From the NCBI RefSeq assembly GCF_023065955.2, contig NW_026622875.1:11200501-11264500 (forward strand): a stretch of 64,000 nucleotides of DNA, given 5' to 3'. The notes beneath the pieces were generated by a model. It did no database searches and was not told where the DNA came from. It saw only the letters and a program-made list of their open reading frames with translations. A program made the translations under genes and the position numbers. This stretch comes from Ursus arctos (lineage: Eukaryota > Chordata > Mammalia > Carnivora > Ursidae). Positions 47,995-61,340 of the stretch are shown here, in pieces (position 1 is the stretch's first letter; each line of letters opens with the position of its first letter).

Positions 47995-48568
47995 TAGGTT
48001 TTATTTCCTTGATTTTTTTTTTCTTTTTTGTTACTACATCTTTAGAAGTAGAATATAAATGATAAAAATAAGTGAAAAAAATGTATTGGCAGTGATAGCA
48101 AGAATGGAGGTGAATGATAGGTGACGTGAAGCTTTTTTTAAAGAGCTGGGGATTTTGCAAGCACTGGGTTAAGAGATGTCACCAGGAGCTTAATGCTGCT
48201 GCTGGTGGTGGTGTTGTGACTGGAAGTTAGAGAACAAGTGAAGATGATACAGTAACTCTTAAGCTTCAAATGGCAAGAAGCTGGGGCTAAGGTTCAGAAA
48301 CTGCTATTGAACTCCAAGGATGTGCTGTGTCTACACACCTACTTTAAAGATCAGTGACCAAAACTAGATAATGGCTTTAATAATGGAGGGTTTTGTAAGG
48401 CTTTGCTGTTTTATAAGGTGGGTGGTTGGAGGAGTGGGAAATATAGAATGATCAGAGTTCCCAGGCAATTCACACTGAGTGGATATCTTAATCATTAGCC
48501 CAGAGTAGTGACTACGTGTGCAAGGTATTAGAACTTACTAATTAGTGAGGACTCAAGATGTTCAAAAA

Positions 48569-48765
48569 CTTGGGTGGCACAGTCGGTTAAGTGTCTGACT
48601 CTTGGTTTCAGCTCAGGTTGTGATCTCAGTGTCCTGAGATTGGCTGCTGCTCAGCATGGAGTCTGCTTGAGATTGCCCCTCCCTCTTCCTCCTCCCACTT
48701 ATGCATGCTCTCTCTCGTGCATGCGCTCTCTCTCTCTCTCAAATCTTAAAATGTTTAAAAGCTTA
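48569..48765 (+). mobile_element. Older-type carnivore SINE, diverged
   Basis: It starts 'cttgggtggcacagtcggttaag' and contains 'gactcttggtttcagctcagg' and 'atggagtctgcttgagattg', the older SINEC pattern. It ends in (CT)n and 'aaatcttaaaa'. Confidence 0.85.
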
Positions 48766-49679
48766 AGACCCAACATAATAGCAAACAGAAAGGTATAATT
48801 ACCAAATCCTGGGGTATGTGGCATAAGAGTTTGCAAACTCAAATGCTTATAAGGTCTAAATGAGCGCAGAGGGCAAGGTGTAATACAAAGGGGTGGGGGC
48901 ATGACGATGTGGGGAGCACTGGATCCACCAAAGAGAGCAGCCTCTATCAGCCCCAATTTCCATACTCTCAAATACTCTGAGGGAAGCCAGAAAATTGGAT
49001 TTGTAGTAAAATAGGATTAATGAAATGTTAGCTTACTATTGCCATACAACACATAGACCACACAAAACACTTCTGTGACTGCATTAAACCTGTAGGCATT
49101 GCTTTGCGGTCTCTGGAAGAGGGTGGAGTCCTATCTCTCCAGAGATATGGAACATCTACTGTTACTTAGAAGAGGCTGGCACTTGGTTAGGTAACGGGAT
49201 AAGGACTAGCCAATATGGGAATAAAATCCCATCTCCTGTAGGTTCAAAAGAGTGGGGCAGAGTTCTCCTGTGAAGTAGACCTGTTCACCCTAGGTGAAGA
49301 CAGCCCCTCTCATAAAAAGATTTTGGCAGAGGCCACTCCTCTGTCAATGTGAAACTGAGGCAATGGTTGGTGATGAGGGTGAGGAGCCTGGATTGACTAT
49401 AAGGACATGAGTTAAGCCTTTTGATAACAGGCTAAAAAATGTGGCTGCTACAGCTTTATTTTGTGGCAGCTCATCTCAAAGTGGAAGAAATGTTCAGTAA
49501 AATGCTCATGACTTAATAGTCACTGTAGGTGAGAAAGACAACTTACAAAACTTCCAAGCTTCCAAAGATTTGGATATGAAACGTGGAGTTGAGCTTGGGG
49601 TTTCAATCCTAGTTTAATTTTATGGATAAATCATATTTATGTGGTTACTATATAATTTGTAGCATAGAGAATTTTCTGC
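48766..49679. other. Unclassified DNA
   Basis: No repeat family or gene recognised. Confidence 0.45.
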
Positions 49680-49895
49680 ATGCATTATCTCAATTCTTTA
49701 AAATCCCTAAAGCGGGTATTTTTTTTTTTTTGAAATAGGTATTACTCCATATTTAGTACTTCTGAATAGTAGGGCTTTGACATTGACAGCTGAAGTAACT
49801 TGCTGAAGGTCACACAGCTAAGTAAGTGGTAGTGTCAGGTCCTGGAGCCCGACTGGTCTGATTTTAAAGTGTGAGCTCTACTAGGTAAACTTTCT
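49680..49895 (-). mobile_element. MIR element
   Basis: Inverted MIR core is clear: 'taacttgctgaaggtcacacagctaagtaagtgg', then 'ctggagcccgactggtctg'-like order, ending 'gtgagctcta'. A T run at 49721-49731 interrupts the start. Confidence 0.85.
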
Positions 49896-51239
49896 CTATT
49901 GATATGACTATAACAGGTTTCTAATGTTCCCTCAGTGAGTTGTGAAAACCAAATGTGATGATACTATGTTACATGTTTTTTTGTAAACTGTGAGAAAGTG
50001 CTGGTTTAATTGGCATTTACCCAGCACCTAGTAGGTTCCACGGAAGTTGCTAGGTGATCTTACTTTTGATGGCTATATTTTTCTATATATTTTTCTTAAT
50101 TATTCCTCCTATGAAATCCTACCTGTTAATTTGTTCCCACTGCCTCCATTTAAAAGGGAAGACCCCTTGCCCTATCCCTTTTGTTCTAGTACAGTTTACA
50201 TCTTTATGTGCCCACTTTAAACTAATTATATGGTTTCCCTCTGGGACCAGCTAGAGATGGAGATGAAAAGAAACCCAGCTCACCTGAGGCTCCTGTTCAC
50301 TGAAGGATGATATTACCCCTGTGCCATGAGCTCAATGCTGGAGAACTTTCATTCTAAACAGTGAACACTTTTTTCCTTTTAAAATAGAAAATCATGGCTC
50401 ACTGCTGAGCATCTATCCAGAGACACTTAGTTAGTGAAAACCACAGGAAGAGCTATTGCAGAATGTGGAAACTTTGTCCTAACACAATTTCATCTGAAAT
50501 TTTATATTCTTTGACTCTCTAGGGGAGAGAAAGAAAGGAAATAGAAACAAATGAGAGAATAGGAATGGATATGAGGAGGAATCCAGCCAAGCAGTGGGTT
50601 GCCATACAGAAACACAGAATGGTTTCTACAAGTCAAACAAAAGCCTCTCATAGGACCAGGAATCAGAGGAGCTGGACCTGAAGACAAGTACCACACATCA
50701 TTTAAAAAAAAAAAAAAATCAATGTGGAGGGGGGAAGTAGGATAGCTGTTCTTCTCCTTTCCTAAATGGCTTGATAACTACATTGGTCTGGCAAGAAAAT
50801 TGCTTCTTAGTATTGGTCAGTAGAGTGATAGCAGGTCACCAGAAAAATGGCCCTCTTCCCTTCATCTTCTTTTTTCCTATTTTGAGGAAGGAAAATAGAT
50901 ATTTGAGAAAGGGCAGGGGGTAGCAGGGAACAGCTATAACAGCAAAGAGCTATTTATTTTGAGCCTGATTTTATGCTAAACTATTAAGTAGCCTAGAAAT
51001 TAGAAGATTTATACCTGACTGATGAAAATAGTTCAGTACATCAGACCCAGGAATCATTGGTCCATAGGTACACCTCATAATTAATAAAAATCACTCAGCA
51101 AAAATTTAAGTTAAACGTGGTGGGTATTTTTCTATTGCTACATCTTTAAGATGAGGGGCATCTTGAATGTGAAATACATAGAAGTCCAATATGCTACTCT
51201 TCTCTTCAGAGCTTATTTATACATAAGGCACGATGCTGG
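49896..51239. other. Unclassified DNA
   Basis: A poly-A run at 50703-50718. No gene or transposon recognised. Confidence 0.45.
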
Positions 51240-51845
51240 TGCTGTAACTCAGGTCATGTCCATTCTTTAAAGTCTTTCAGAGTCTTCCCATTGAACTTGG
51301 AATTAAATCCAAACTCTTAGGCTGAGGCCCACGGCCCTGTGTGATCTGGCCTCGACATCTCTCCAACTTGATTTGTATGGCTCTTTCTCCTACTGGCTGC
51401 TCTCCAGCTGTCTTGGCTGCCTTCAACTGTCACAGATGCTCCAAGCCCTTTGCCATTTGAGGTTCTTTCCACTTGTTTGTTCTGCCTGGAATATGGGCAC
51501 ATGTGGTTATGTATGTGGGGGGGGGCAGAGAGGGGTGCAGATGGCTCCCTTATATCCTTGAAATCTCAGGTATATATCCTATTTTCTGAAAGACCTTCCT
51601 TGATTCTCCTTCTTAAAATAGCCTTCACATCCACCCCTCAGACCTTGCCTTCCATTAATTCTACAACAACCTCCTTTTACTGCCTCATAGAACTTGTCAG
51701 TCTGTTCTTTGTTTTGCTTCCTTAGCTATATTATAGACTTCATGAGGGCAGGGACCCCTTCATTCTTAATTTCTATTCTATCAAATCCTCAAATGATGCC
51801 TGGTACACTAGACATATACTAATTTGCTAAATGAATGAATGTGGG
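51240..51845 (+). mobile_element. L2 LINE 3' end, well preserved
   Basis: The L2 order is complete: 'cttggaattaaatccaaactc', 'ccctgtgtgatctggcctc', 'ccaagccctttgccatttg', 'ttctgcctggaatatggg', 'cttcatgagggcagggacccc', 'gatgcctggtacactagac' and the terminal 'aaatgaatgaatg'. A G run at 51518-51525 interrupts it. Open frames through it are shadows. Confidence 0.9.
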
Positions 51846-51901
51846 GAATGGAACCCCATATTATGTCAAACATTGTGCTAAGTATTATTACCTATGTTTA
51901 T

Positions 51902-52110
51902 TTAAAGATTTTATTTATTCTGGAGAGAAAGAGAAAGAGCATGAGCAGAGGGGAGGAGAAAAAGGGCAGAGAGGAGGAGGGGGAAAGAATCTGAAGCAAC
52001 TTTGTGCTCAGCGGAGCTCTACACAGGGCTTGAGTCCCATGACCTGAGATCATGACCTGAGTCGAAACCAAGAGTCTGATGCTTAACTGACTGAGCCACC
52101 CAGGCACCCT
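51902..52110 (-). mobile_element. Older-type carnivore SINE
   Basis: Minus orientation, 'aaagattttatttattctgg' to 'gagccacccaggcaccct'. The duplication 'acctatgtttat' is at 51890-51901 and 52145-52156, leaving about 34 extra bases between the SINE head and the right duplication. Confidence 0.9.
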
Positions 52111-52544
52111 CCTTTTCTTTTTTTACCTTAAAAAAATTTTTTTAACCTATGTTTATGTAGTTATTGTGAGATGAGAATTTTTCCATCTCACTAATGGAAG
52201 ACTTAAGCAACACAAGACCTTAAAGAAGGCCTGATCATTGCAGAGCAAGCCCATTATATAATGGATCCATATTTTGTGTTCTTCCATTATGACATATTGA
52301 AATCTCATATAGTAGGCTGAAATTAAGTAGTTGGATTTAGCCCCATTCTTCATGCCTCCAGTGAGTTGTGCATGTGTTTGTGGATATGAATATATCTTCA
52401 TAAAATAAACATCTTTAGGAGCACAGACACAGTCTCTAGTCTCTATATGAGTGAAAAATGCCCATTATATCCACATTTGTAATCCTATAAGTATAGTTCC
52501 TTACATTAATATAATGGTCACTGAGTTTTCAGGCATGGCAGCTC

Positions 52545-52715
52545 CTTACATTGCTTTTGTGTTTCCAGTAGGCAAGCAAGGCAGGTGTTGTCATTATCTT
52601 CCTGCCACAGATGCTGCTGCTCAGATTATGATATTAGGCGGCTTGTCTAAGGACACCCAGCTGGTAGGTGGTAGAGAGTCCTCTTGGCCTCCATATTCTG
52701 TCCCCAGAGCACAAT
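52545..52715 (-). mobile_element. MIR element, diverged
   Basis: 'ggtgttgtcattatcttcc', 'ggcttgtctaaggacacccagctggtaggtgg'-type order and 'tctgtccccagagcac' resemble an inverted MIR core. Confidence 0.55.
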
Positions 52716-53094
52716 TCTGTTGTCCAGGAGTTCTGAAATACCTTTCTTGGTTCTCCTTCTCTTCCTTCCCACCATAACCATCTTTTTCTCCTCTTTGAGC
52801 ATTTCCTGAAAGTCAGCATTGTGACCTACTGAGAGTTTAAACGGAGGTGATAACAAAGGGGTTCTTGGTTGGGAAAACAGATGAGCAAATGGATTTATCT
52901 GCCTGTTTTCTATCTCTCTCCAATGCCCTCCACCCCTACCCGCCCCCAGGGATATTGTCTCCATGGTGCCCTTACTTCAGACTACTCTATAATAATTGCG
53001 ACTGTGAAGAAGTACTTTTTGATCATTTGACCAGATAAGCTAATGAAGCACATCTCCATTGGTCTTTCAAATAATGCCTTCCTCTGTATTCCCA

Positions 53095-53790
53095 CTAGCC
53101 CTGATTTCAGTCACCATAATCTTTTCTGTTATTCTTCTGACCTGTCTCCTTCAGCTTAGCCATTGTCCATTCTATACTGAAAATAGAGCTTCCATTCTAG
53201 AGCACAGATCTGATTATAGTGAGTTTACTTGTGACTGCCCATATGATTATATCCTAAGTCCACACTCTTCAATGTCAGCTAAGGCCCTTGACTTGAGTTC
53301 CTTGCGGTTCCAGCCTCCCCTCCTGCTATGTATTATGCTCTCATCTTAGAAGACTTCTGGCTGTTGTCTGTGCATGTCATGCAGTCCCCTACCCTTGTGC
53401 CTTTTTGTGTCATTCCTGCCTCCTGAAATGCTTACTTTCTACTTCTCTATAAAGTTCAGCTCAAAAATAACTTGGTTTCCTGGATGCTCCTTTATTATTC
53501 CTCTTTCCAAAGAAAGTTTTCCAGCCTTGCTCCCATGGTAGTTTGCTTAGATCTCTATTAGGGCTACAGTTATGATACTGTCTATTTTTAATATTGTGGC
53601 ATGGTCTGTCAACAGAATAGAAAGTTTAATGATGATAGCTGGTTCTAACTGTATTCCATTCAGTGTCTTTGCTTCACAGATGTGATTTTGTGGGAGCAGG
53701 GACACTACTTTCTTCCCCTTTGTGGCATTGGAACCTAGTATAGCACTAGCATGTAGTAGTTTATTATCAGTGTTGGGCTGCAGGCATTCT
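53095..53790 (+). mobile_element. L2 LINE 3' end, diverged
   Basis: 'cttcagcttagccattg', 'tcctgcctcctgaaatgcttac', 'ttctctataaagttcagctcaaa' and 'cctagtatagcactagcatgtagtag' follow L2 in order. A 143-codon minus-strand frame over 53547-53978 is antisense to it and not believed. Confidence 0.6.
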
Positions 53791-54072
53791 TCTAACATGT
53801 GACATGTGCTCTTTCTCACTACAGTTCTCAGAGGTGGCTGTGATGCTGCCATTTTGCAGATAAGAAATCTGGCATTATAAGGAATATTGTCATAGGGGTA
53901 GCATTTGAATGGATGTAAATGCCTGACTCCTAAACTGTATCTTCCATTATAGGAGATTTCCTTATATAAACTGATCAAATATGAAATATCCTCTCCCCTT
54001 TAATACATAGAAAATACTCCCACCTTGTCCTATGAAAGCTGTTAAAGGTGGGTAAGAATTAAGTTAGTATTT

Positions 54073-54262
54073 TTTTTAAAGATTTTATTTATTTGACAGA
54101 GATAGAGACAGCCAGCGAGAGAGGGAACACAAGCAGGGGGAGTGGGAGAGGAAGAAGCAGGCTCATAGCAGAGGAGCCTGATGTGGGGCTCGATCTCATA
54201 ACGCTGGGATCACGCCCTGAGCCAAAGGCAGACGCTTAACCGCTGTGCCACCCAGGCGCCCC
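54073..54262 (-). mobile_element. Carnivore tRNA-Lys SINE, young-looking
   Basis: Close to the other 'ataacgc.gggatcacgcc' copies. An 18-bp duplication with one mismatch, 'agaattaa(g/t)ttagtattt', is at 54055-54072 and 54263-54280. Confidence 0.95.
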
Positions 54263-54280
54263 AGAATTAATTTAGTATTT

Positions 54281-56224
54281 AGTGACTGAGCACCAAAGCC
54301 AGGAAAAGGAGATTGGAGGAAAAGAGTTTTTTGGGGTTATGGAATTAGGTGACAGATTTCATGGGACAAATCTGCAGAATTCCATGTAAGGGAAGTAAGT
54401 AGAGTCCATGATTTACTGGAATTGCTTTCTGTCACCCAAGTGAAAACTTACCCCAAGTGAGACCTACTGATTGGAAATGAAAAAGTCACAGTTGATAAAG
54501 ATGTAAAATTCTTTAAAAATGCTCTAATATGTAACCCGTCAGAATCCTAATCTTGTTAGCAAGACTAGCAGAGAAGGCTGACTTGCCAGGTCTGACTTAT
54601 TATCTATGGTTTTCGTTCTTTATTCTCTGCAACCTGCAAACCATGCAACATTTGGCAAATTCAACAGACAAGTGCATAATTACAGCATTTTCCACTGAAC
54701 ATCTGCAGCACTCTTATTTGGCAATAGGAAGTGCCCCAAAAATCTGGTGGGGTCTTGGATGAGAGGTCATAAAACCCCCTAATAAATTCTCTTACACAGT
54801 GACATTGTTAGAGGTTATTGCAATACTTCCAGGTTGGTTTAGAGATTTTCAGAATTTTCAATATTTTAAAAGGAACAATACATTTCCTTTTTGCAAGAAG
54901 GACATTTCTGACCAAGGAAGCTGCAGTGACACACTTTTCCGGAGGCGAGAGAATAGTGGGCACACGCACATGTTCACCAGTAATTTTAGAAAAATGAGTG
55001 AGATTTTGGGGCAAATGCTGTGTTCTCTACTTGAGAATGGTCCTAAAGGGAACGGAAAGGACTGTGTCTTTAAAGGAAGCAAATTAGTTGCAGGCAGCTT
55101 CAGACAAGTTGAAGAAACATCTGGAGAGGCTGATAATAGATTGACTTCCTGAAATGTGGGTTTGACTATGATGACTTCAGACAGGAAGCTTAAGTTTCTT
55201 ATCGTAACATTGGAAAAAGACCTAAAATTACAAACTGCTTAACTTCATACAGAATTGTAATTCTCTAAAACAGTGCCTTATAAAGGTATGGATGTTTAAA
55301 ATTATTTCAGTAACCTCTAATACCTATCAAACATTTGCATACCCTCTCCTTCATGGGGAATATATAAAGAAAAATATATGTACTTGTGTGTTTTAAGTTC
55401 TAATATTATGATCTCTTCAAATTATTATATCTTGGAGGCAGTTTTACTAGAAATGGCATTTCATTCCTCCAAACCTGAATTTTGATATGGAAAGTTTTGA
55501 CTATGATAAAGTTGAAAGCACTACCAAGGCGAAATCAAGAACTAGGAAAGAAATGAACCATGTTCTCCCATGGCTATTGGCCTTTCTAGGGCCTCAACGT
55601 AGGGCTACAAGGAAAATCCTGAGAGTTAACTAATGTATGTGCAATATTCTTTTAGACCGTACACATGACAGTACTACACATGCATATAAATTATTCAAGG
55701 CATTCTCTCAGGAGATAAGGAAAATCCTTTAGCACCATATTCCACCATATTCTTTCTTGTTTCCCTGTTGCCAATAAATTGCAGGGCTGTATTATTGTAA
55801 ATGACACCTCACATATCTTCCTTCTTTATTTCAAGGGATATATTTGTAAGTGTCTAAATGTGAATATTCTTTGGGCTTCATGCAGGCCATCTCTATACGT
55901 GAAAGTTAAGCTGCTTTACAATTTCATGTTGAAAGAGTAAGAGTTACGTGTTATCTTCTCTTGTTGCAAAGAGACCACAGGTTGCATATAATTAGGGAAA
56001 GAAAAAAAAAACACCATTCTTTCACAGCAATTGAATAATGAGGAAGGAAGCTTTTCCATGAATGCAGGGAGTGCAGTGTCCTTTTAAATATGGCTGTAAA
56101 TACATGCCTTTGAATCTCATACAAAGTTTACACACTAATTTCTTGCCAGCTACATTTTTTACATAAAAAATTAAACCTGCAGTTGTTAATTGCATGCAGG
56201 TGTTCTTCTTCACTTGTTAGACAC
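54281..56224. other. Mostly unique DNA
   Basis: No transposon recognised. The 117-codon frame at 54799-55152 (+) has no recognisable motif and no splice or promoter support. Confidence 0.45.
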
Positions 56225-56420
56225 CTATTGTCTCATTTGTACTATGTCTGCCTAGCAAGCTTGCCAATCTTTGCCTGACAGCCTCTACTTGCCCTTGTGT
56301 CTTTGCTCACATGGCTTCCTCTCCCTGCCACGTGCTTTCTCATTCTTCTCAAAGTCTTCATCTTCCTAGAATTAACCAACTCAAATGCAGTCTCCTGCTT
56401 AAAGACATATTTATCACCAC
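56225..56420 (+). mobile_element. L2 fragment
   Basis: 'gtctttgctcacatggcttcc', 'gccacgtgctttctcattc' and 'aaatgcagtctcctgc' recall the L2 3' part; strongly diverged. Confidence 0.45.
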
Positions 56421-57584
56421 TGGAATAGTTTTTTGTTCCTTCAGTTGAGCTCTATTAAGTACACTTAATTCAGAAAATAATTATGTTGTCCTTTCCAGGG
56501 CATTGTCCAATGTCCTGCGTGTGGTTGGGGAAGTAAGTAAACACCTATTCTCCAAAATTAGAGGAAGTAATGTGACAATACAGTGCAGAGTCCTATTCAC
56601 GGGTTTCTACTTAATTGGAACTGAAGGATTTGAAGTTGCAGACAAATACATACGTGCCTGGATGCACATAAGAGTGGATTTTAAATAGGAATTTTATGGC
56701 ATTCTATAGGAGACTTCATGGCACTCATGCTTTTGCCCAATAGGGGACTTATTTATCTGCTTAGATATCAATATATTTACGACATATCCATTATTACTAT
56801 AAAATACACGTGTTCACTGTAAAATGATTTAAATGATGCAAAAACTTATAAAGTAAAAACTGAAGATTACTTTATTCCCATTCTTATTCTTTACACCCTG
56901 CTGCCACCTGAATCTCAGTCTTAATGCTGGACTTACCACATTTGATACACTCTCCACCTTTTGAGTCCCTTTTCCCGTAACCCCAGAGATGGAGTCAAAG
57001 AGGTGGGCTTGGTTACCCTCTGAAACTTCAGGTGCACAAACACACCATGTGCACCCTCCTTCCCTTTCAGAGGGTGCAGAAGGTGGCAGAACCCAGCAGA
57101 GGGGACTTGTGTTGGTGTTCAGGATCTCCCCAAAGGCAAACCTCACTCTACAGGGTGCACAGTACCCTAAAACCATAATGTGTCTGCAACCCTGTGGTTA
57201 CAGGTTGTAGTTTCAAGGACATTGGGGCACCGGTAGACTAACTGGAGGACTTCGCAACTACTGAAAACAATATTCCTGTGATAAACTTGTTCTTAAGTCG
57301 AAACAAGTGACCTTCACACAAAGCTTAGGAAACTGCCTATATCTGGAATACATACATAAATTACAGGTACACATTAGATGCCCAGCTTCATTTCACAAAA
57401 CCTTTCATAGTTGAATGCAAGTGAACATGGAGTTTTGTTTTGTTTTGTTTTTTTTCAAATAACCCAAACAGTATTTGTAGAGTAAGTTCTTAAAACTGAC
57501 TGGTTTTAGAAGGAAGTGAAGGAAAGAGCTTTGCAGTCCAACAATTATAGAGAATACCAAATAGCTGGGCTAGTAGAGTAATAT
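56421..57584. other. Unclassified DNA
   Basis: 56890-57230 is richer in G+C with overlapping open frames on both strands (56989-57210 +, 56829-57176 -), none recognisable. Confidence 0.4.
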
Positions 57585-57755
57585 TTGCTACGCATCTAAC
57601 CTCATGCCTCAGTTTCTCCATCTATAAAATGGAAATGATAGCAGTACTTACCTCATAGGGTTGTCAAATGATTAAAGAAGTTCATGTCTATGAGCCAGTT
57701 AAGAGTGCTGGGCAAATACTAAATACGTTAATACTGATCATTGTTAGCACTGATT
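57585..57755 (+). mobile_element. MIR element (3' half)
   Basis: 'catgcctcagtttctccatctataaaatgg', 'gcagtacttacctcatagggttgtc' and 'attaaagaagttcatg' are clear MIR landmarks. Confidence 0.9.
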
Positions 57756-57890
57756 GATAATCCCCAAATCCTTATAAATATACTCTATAGGATACTACTT
57801 CAGACACCAGAAAGCACCAGGCTACCTCAGAAGTGCAGTAGCAGCTATGTCTAAACAATTAAGCAAACCTTAAGTTTTGTTGTTGTTGTT

Positions 57891-58070
57891 AAGATTTTTA
57901 TTTATTTAGAGCACAAGAGCAAGAACAGGAGGAGGAGCAGAGGGAGGGGGACAAGCGGAATGCACATGGAGCATGAAGCCCAATGCGGGGCTCGATCTTG
58001 GGACCCTGAGATCATTACCTGAGCTGAAACCAAGTTGGATGGTTGACTGACTGAGCCATCCAGGCACCCC
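57891..58070 (-). mobile_element. Older-type carnivore SINE
   Basis: 'aagatttttatttatttagagc' to 'gactgagccatccaggcacccc' in minus orientation. Flanking duplication is unclear; a (GTT)n-like run precedes it. Confidence 0.9.
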
Positions 58071-59994
58071 AGACCTTTTTTTTAAGGGAAGAAAGAAAAC
58101 TGCCAAGAGTCTGCCATTCTTGACTGCTACTGAGTATGGGGTTTCTTTTTGACGGTGGGAAAAAATGTTCGAAAGCTAGATTGTAGGAATGTTTCATACT
58201 GGCAATACACTAAAAGCATTGAAATGACACTTTAAGTGGGTGAGTTAATATGGCATATGAACTATATCACAAACTCTTAAAGTCTAACCCTTAAATTCCA
58301 ATGTCTTGAAAGAATTTTTTCTGTTCAGAAAGGCAAATCAGGATAACCCTGCCAGAGGCTTCTCAAAGAAAGTTTTCATTACATGTGAAAACATACATGC
58401 AAACTATAAGGTCTAGACATAAGATCTGGGTACCAGTTTTCTGAATCAATTAAACAGTTTATATCTGAATAACTTTATTAGACTTTCAGATTTCACTAAG
58501 AACTTCTCACCTTTGTATTTCTGGTACTAAGAGTGTTAGGTTTTTTACCCAAGCACCGAGGTACATAGAAGATCTTGTCAGTCACATCACTCCTATTGTG
58601 AAGGAATAAAACAGTAAAATTGGATTCTGATCAATATGACCTTCTTTACCAAGAAATTTTTCCATGTGTTTTTAAAATAGGGAATTTGTGCTACATCTTG
58701 TAAAAACTCACCAAGAGTGTCTCCTCAACATAGTCATGGATCTGAAACAATGGAGAGGAGATGGTTTCAGATCTATTGTTACCCTCTGTCTGAAAACCCA
58801 GTCCCTCCATAGTGGCTGCGGTGGAAGTCCAACTTTATTATCTACAGATTTAGTTGGTAACTTTTGGGGTTGACATCAGCCCAACTGAAAAGCGTGGGAT
58901 GTATGACCTTCTTTTCTCACTCGCTTGTCAGCAACTATGATCTCCATGAAGCTGTATCTACCCTGTAAGGAGAGATGTGGGTTCTGTTTTCCACTTCGTG
59001 AGCTTGATCACAGAAAATGCCACTCGTGGTCTTCTGATGATAAAACCTGTGGAAAAGCCTACTACAAACTATTTGACTATTTCCTGTTTTTAATCTTACA
59101 TGTTTAGTGATTCTTCAGTTTCTAAGTATTATAGAAACACATCATTTCCTGTTTAAAAAAAAATATGTTTGGACAGTAAAGTCAAGGACAATAGGCCTAA
59201 CAAAATAGTAAGAGTCCAGTAGTGGCCCATTAAATTCAGTAAACAATTTCAGGATATCTCAAGTTATATAGATGGCTAGAAACAGATTCAGTATATGGCT
59301 ATAAATGAAAGTAACTGGATATATAAGAAACACTAGCCACCCTTTCTAAATCAACATAATTGTCTGATTTCCTCTTGCCCCCCCCCCCAACACACACAAC
59401 ACGCCCCCAAATGAATTGAATCAAACAGTTTTGGGTTTGAAGTTTACCAACTTTTTTGCTCGGATCCTACTCTTGATTTTTCATCCATAAAAGATGGGAG
59501 GCCAGTGCCAGCTGTAAGGGTGTCTTTCTAGGAATAGAAAATGACCATGCTCACCTGGGGATTTGGGGTTTCTCATTTGGTTATTCATGCCCTTCCTTCA
59601 GCTATGGCTGCTGGAATTATGACTTCTGTTACTATATCCAAACAGGGCTACTTAGGACTGTACTACAACCACTTGGAGGAAAAAAGAAATATGGCTTTCC
59701 AGGTTCATTCACTGAAAATAATTTTTATTCTATTTTTTAATCAATTCTTAGTTCACATTATTATGGCTTTATAAATGTTATTCACAGCTGACCCATGTGT
59801 CTGTGATTGCCAGGGTAATTCTTTTCTTTTGTGTCTAGAATACCCCCGCCAGTTAATAATTACTGCTGATTTTGTTGTTTAGCTTTCTACTTACCTGACA
59901 CTCAAATCTTAATTTTCTGTTAGTACTGAAAATCTGATTCTAGAAGATTCAGACCCGAAATAATCTCTTGTGTCTTCTCTTATCCTTAAGCTGT
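58071..59994. other. Mostly unique DNA
   Basis: A C run at 59379-59388. No gene or repeat family recognised. Confidence 0.45.
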
Positions 59995-60700
59995 CTGTTT
60001 CTCTCTTCCAGTGTAGATTGATTGATCCGTAGACCTGCCATCACTAGAAACCTCTCTATACCATCATCCTGGAAATTTCCTCATCTGTTAGATCCCTGGT
60101 TTCCTGAATCTCATGTCTTTTAATTTGCTCTTTCATTTTGATATGCTCTATCCTTTAGCTGCTTCCTAAAAAGGAAGATACATTTTGAGATATTATGTCT
60201 GGAGTGTCTTAATTCCACTCTTAATTGGTCTTTTGCCTAGATCTAGAATTCTATATTAGAAATGTTTTCTTCAGAGTTTTGAAAGCATTGCTCCATTTTC
60301 TTCTAACTTCCATATTTGTTAAGAAATCTGATAGTCTTAGGGGCACCTGGGTGGCTCAGTCATTAAGCCTCTGCCTTCAGTTCAGGGCGTGATCCTGGCA
60401 TTCTGGGATCGAGCCCCGCATCAGGCTCCTCCACTGGGAGCCTGCTTCTTCCTCTCCCACTCCCCCTGCTTGTGTTCCCTCTCTCGCTGGCTGTCTCTCT
60501 CTCTCTCTCTCTCAAATGAATAAATAAAATCTTAAAAAAAAAAAAAAGAAATCTGATAGTCTTAAGCTTACTATATTGCAAGTGACCTTTTTTTTTTTTA
60601 AACCCTTCTAGAGGATATACTAAGATCTTTCCATTATCCCTAAAACTTAAAGAAATTTTAAAAGTCACTTTACTAAAATTTTTGTCCTTTTTTAAACTGG
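59995..60700 (-). mobile_element. Probable very old LINE remnant, SINE inside
   Basis: 'ctagaattctatattagaaatg', 'tttgaaagcattgctccattttcttctaac' and 'aagaaatctgatagtctta' recall an inverted ancient LINE pattern. The match is weak. Confidence 0.4.
60340..60545 (+). mobile_element. Carnivore tRNA-Lys SINE, young-looking
   Basis: The head is 'ggggcacctgggtggctcag', with an expanded (CT)n and tail 'aaatgaataaataaaatctt'. A perfect 19-bp duplication 'aagaaatctgatagtctta' lies at 60321-60339 and 60546-60564. Confidence 0.96.
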
Positions 60701-61298
60701 AAGTTCACATCCTCCAGGTAGGGGGATGAAGGTTGTGTGATATGAACTAATCACTAACTGATTTCATTTTCTGTCACATCTACACGTAGCTGCTGCTCCT
60801 GCTCCCAAAACTTTGTTCCCATTTCTCACCTGTTGTGATATTGTCTCCTATTCTGTTTGATTTTATATTCTTAAAATTCCTTAACTGTGTTTATAGTGGA
60901 GTTTTGGAAGAATGTGGAAATAAATGCATGGGTTCAACCTACCATGTTTAGCTGGAAGCTCAGAATTTATATTTAGTTCTATTGAGTGTAATCTTGATGG
61001 TTCTAACCTTAGTCTAGCTTGTCAAGATCTTCCAGATACTGTCGTTTATCACCCTGTCTGTATCACCAAACTTTGTGATATCTGCAAATACATCCTCTTG
61101 GGGAGTCCAGTATGACTATATCTATTTCGTGAGTTTTCTGAGGCTTTTAGCACAACAGGTAGTCAGTTCTGCATCCCTGACAAAATTTGGCTGCCCTTTG
61201 TGAAAACACTACCTGGTCAGTTATATACCACTTTTTTTTTTTTTTTTTTTGAGACGTTTATCAGGATACTTAAAGCAGATGTGCTTCCCCCAATGTGC

Positions 61299-61340
<42 letters not shown>

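Noticed and set aside
53547..53978. 143-codon minus-strand frame
   Set aside because: It overlaps an L2 remnant in antisense and has no domain; best explained as chance.
54799..55152. 117-codon plus-strand frame in unique DNA
   Set aside because: No recognisable motif, promoter or splice support; a few frames of this length are expected by chance in six frames over 64 kb.
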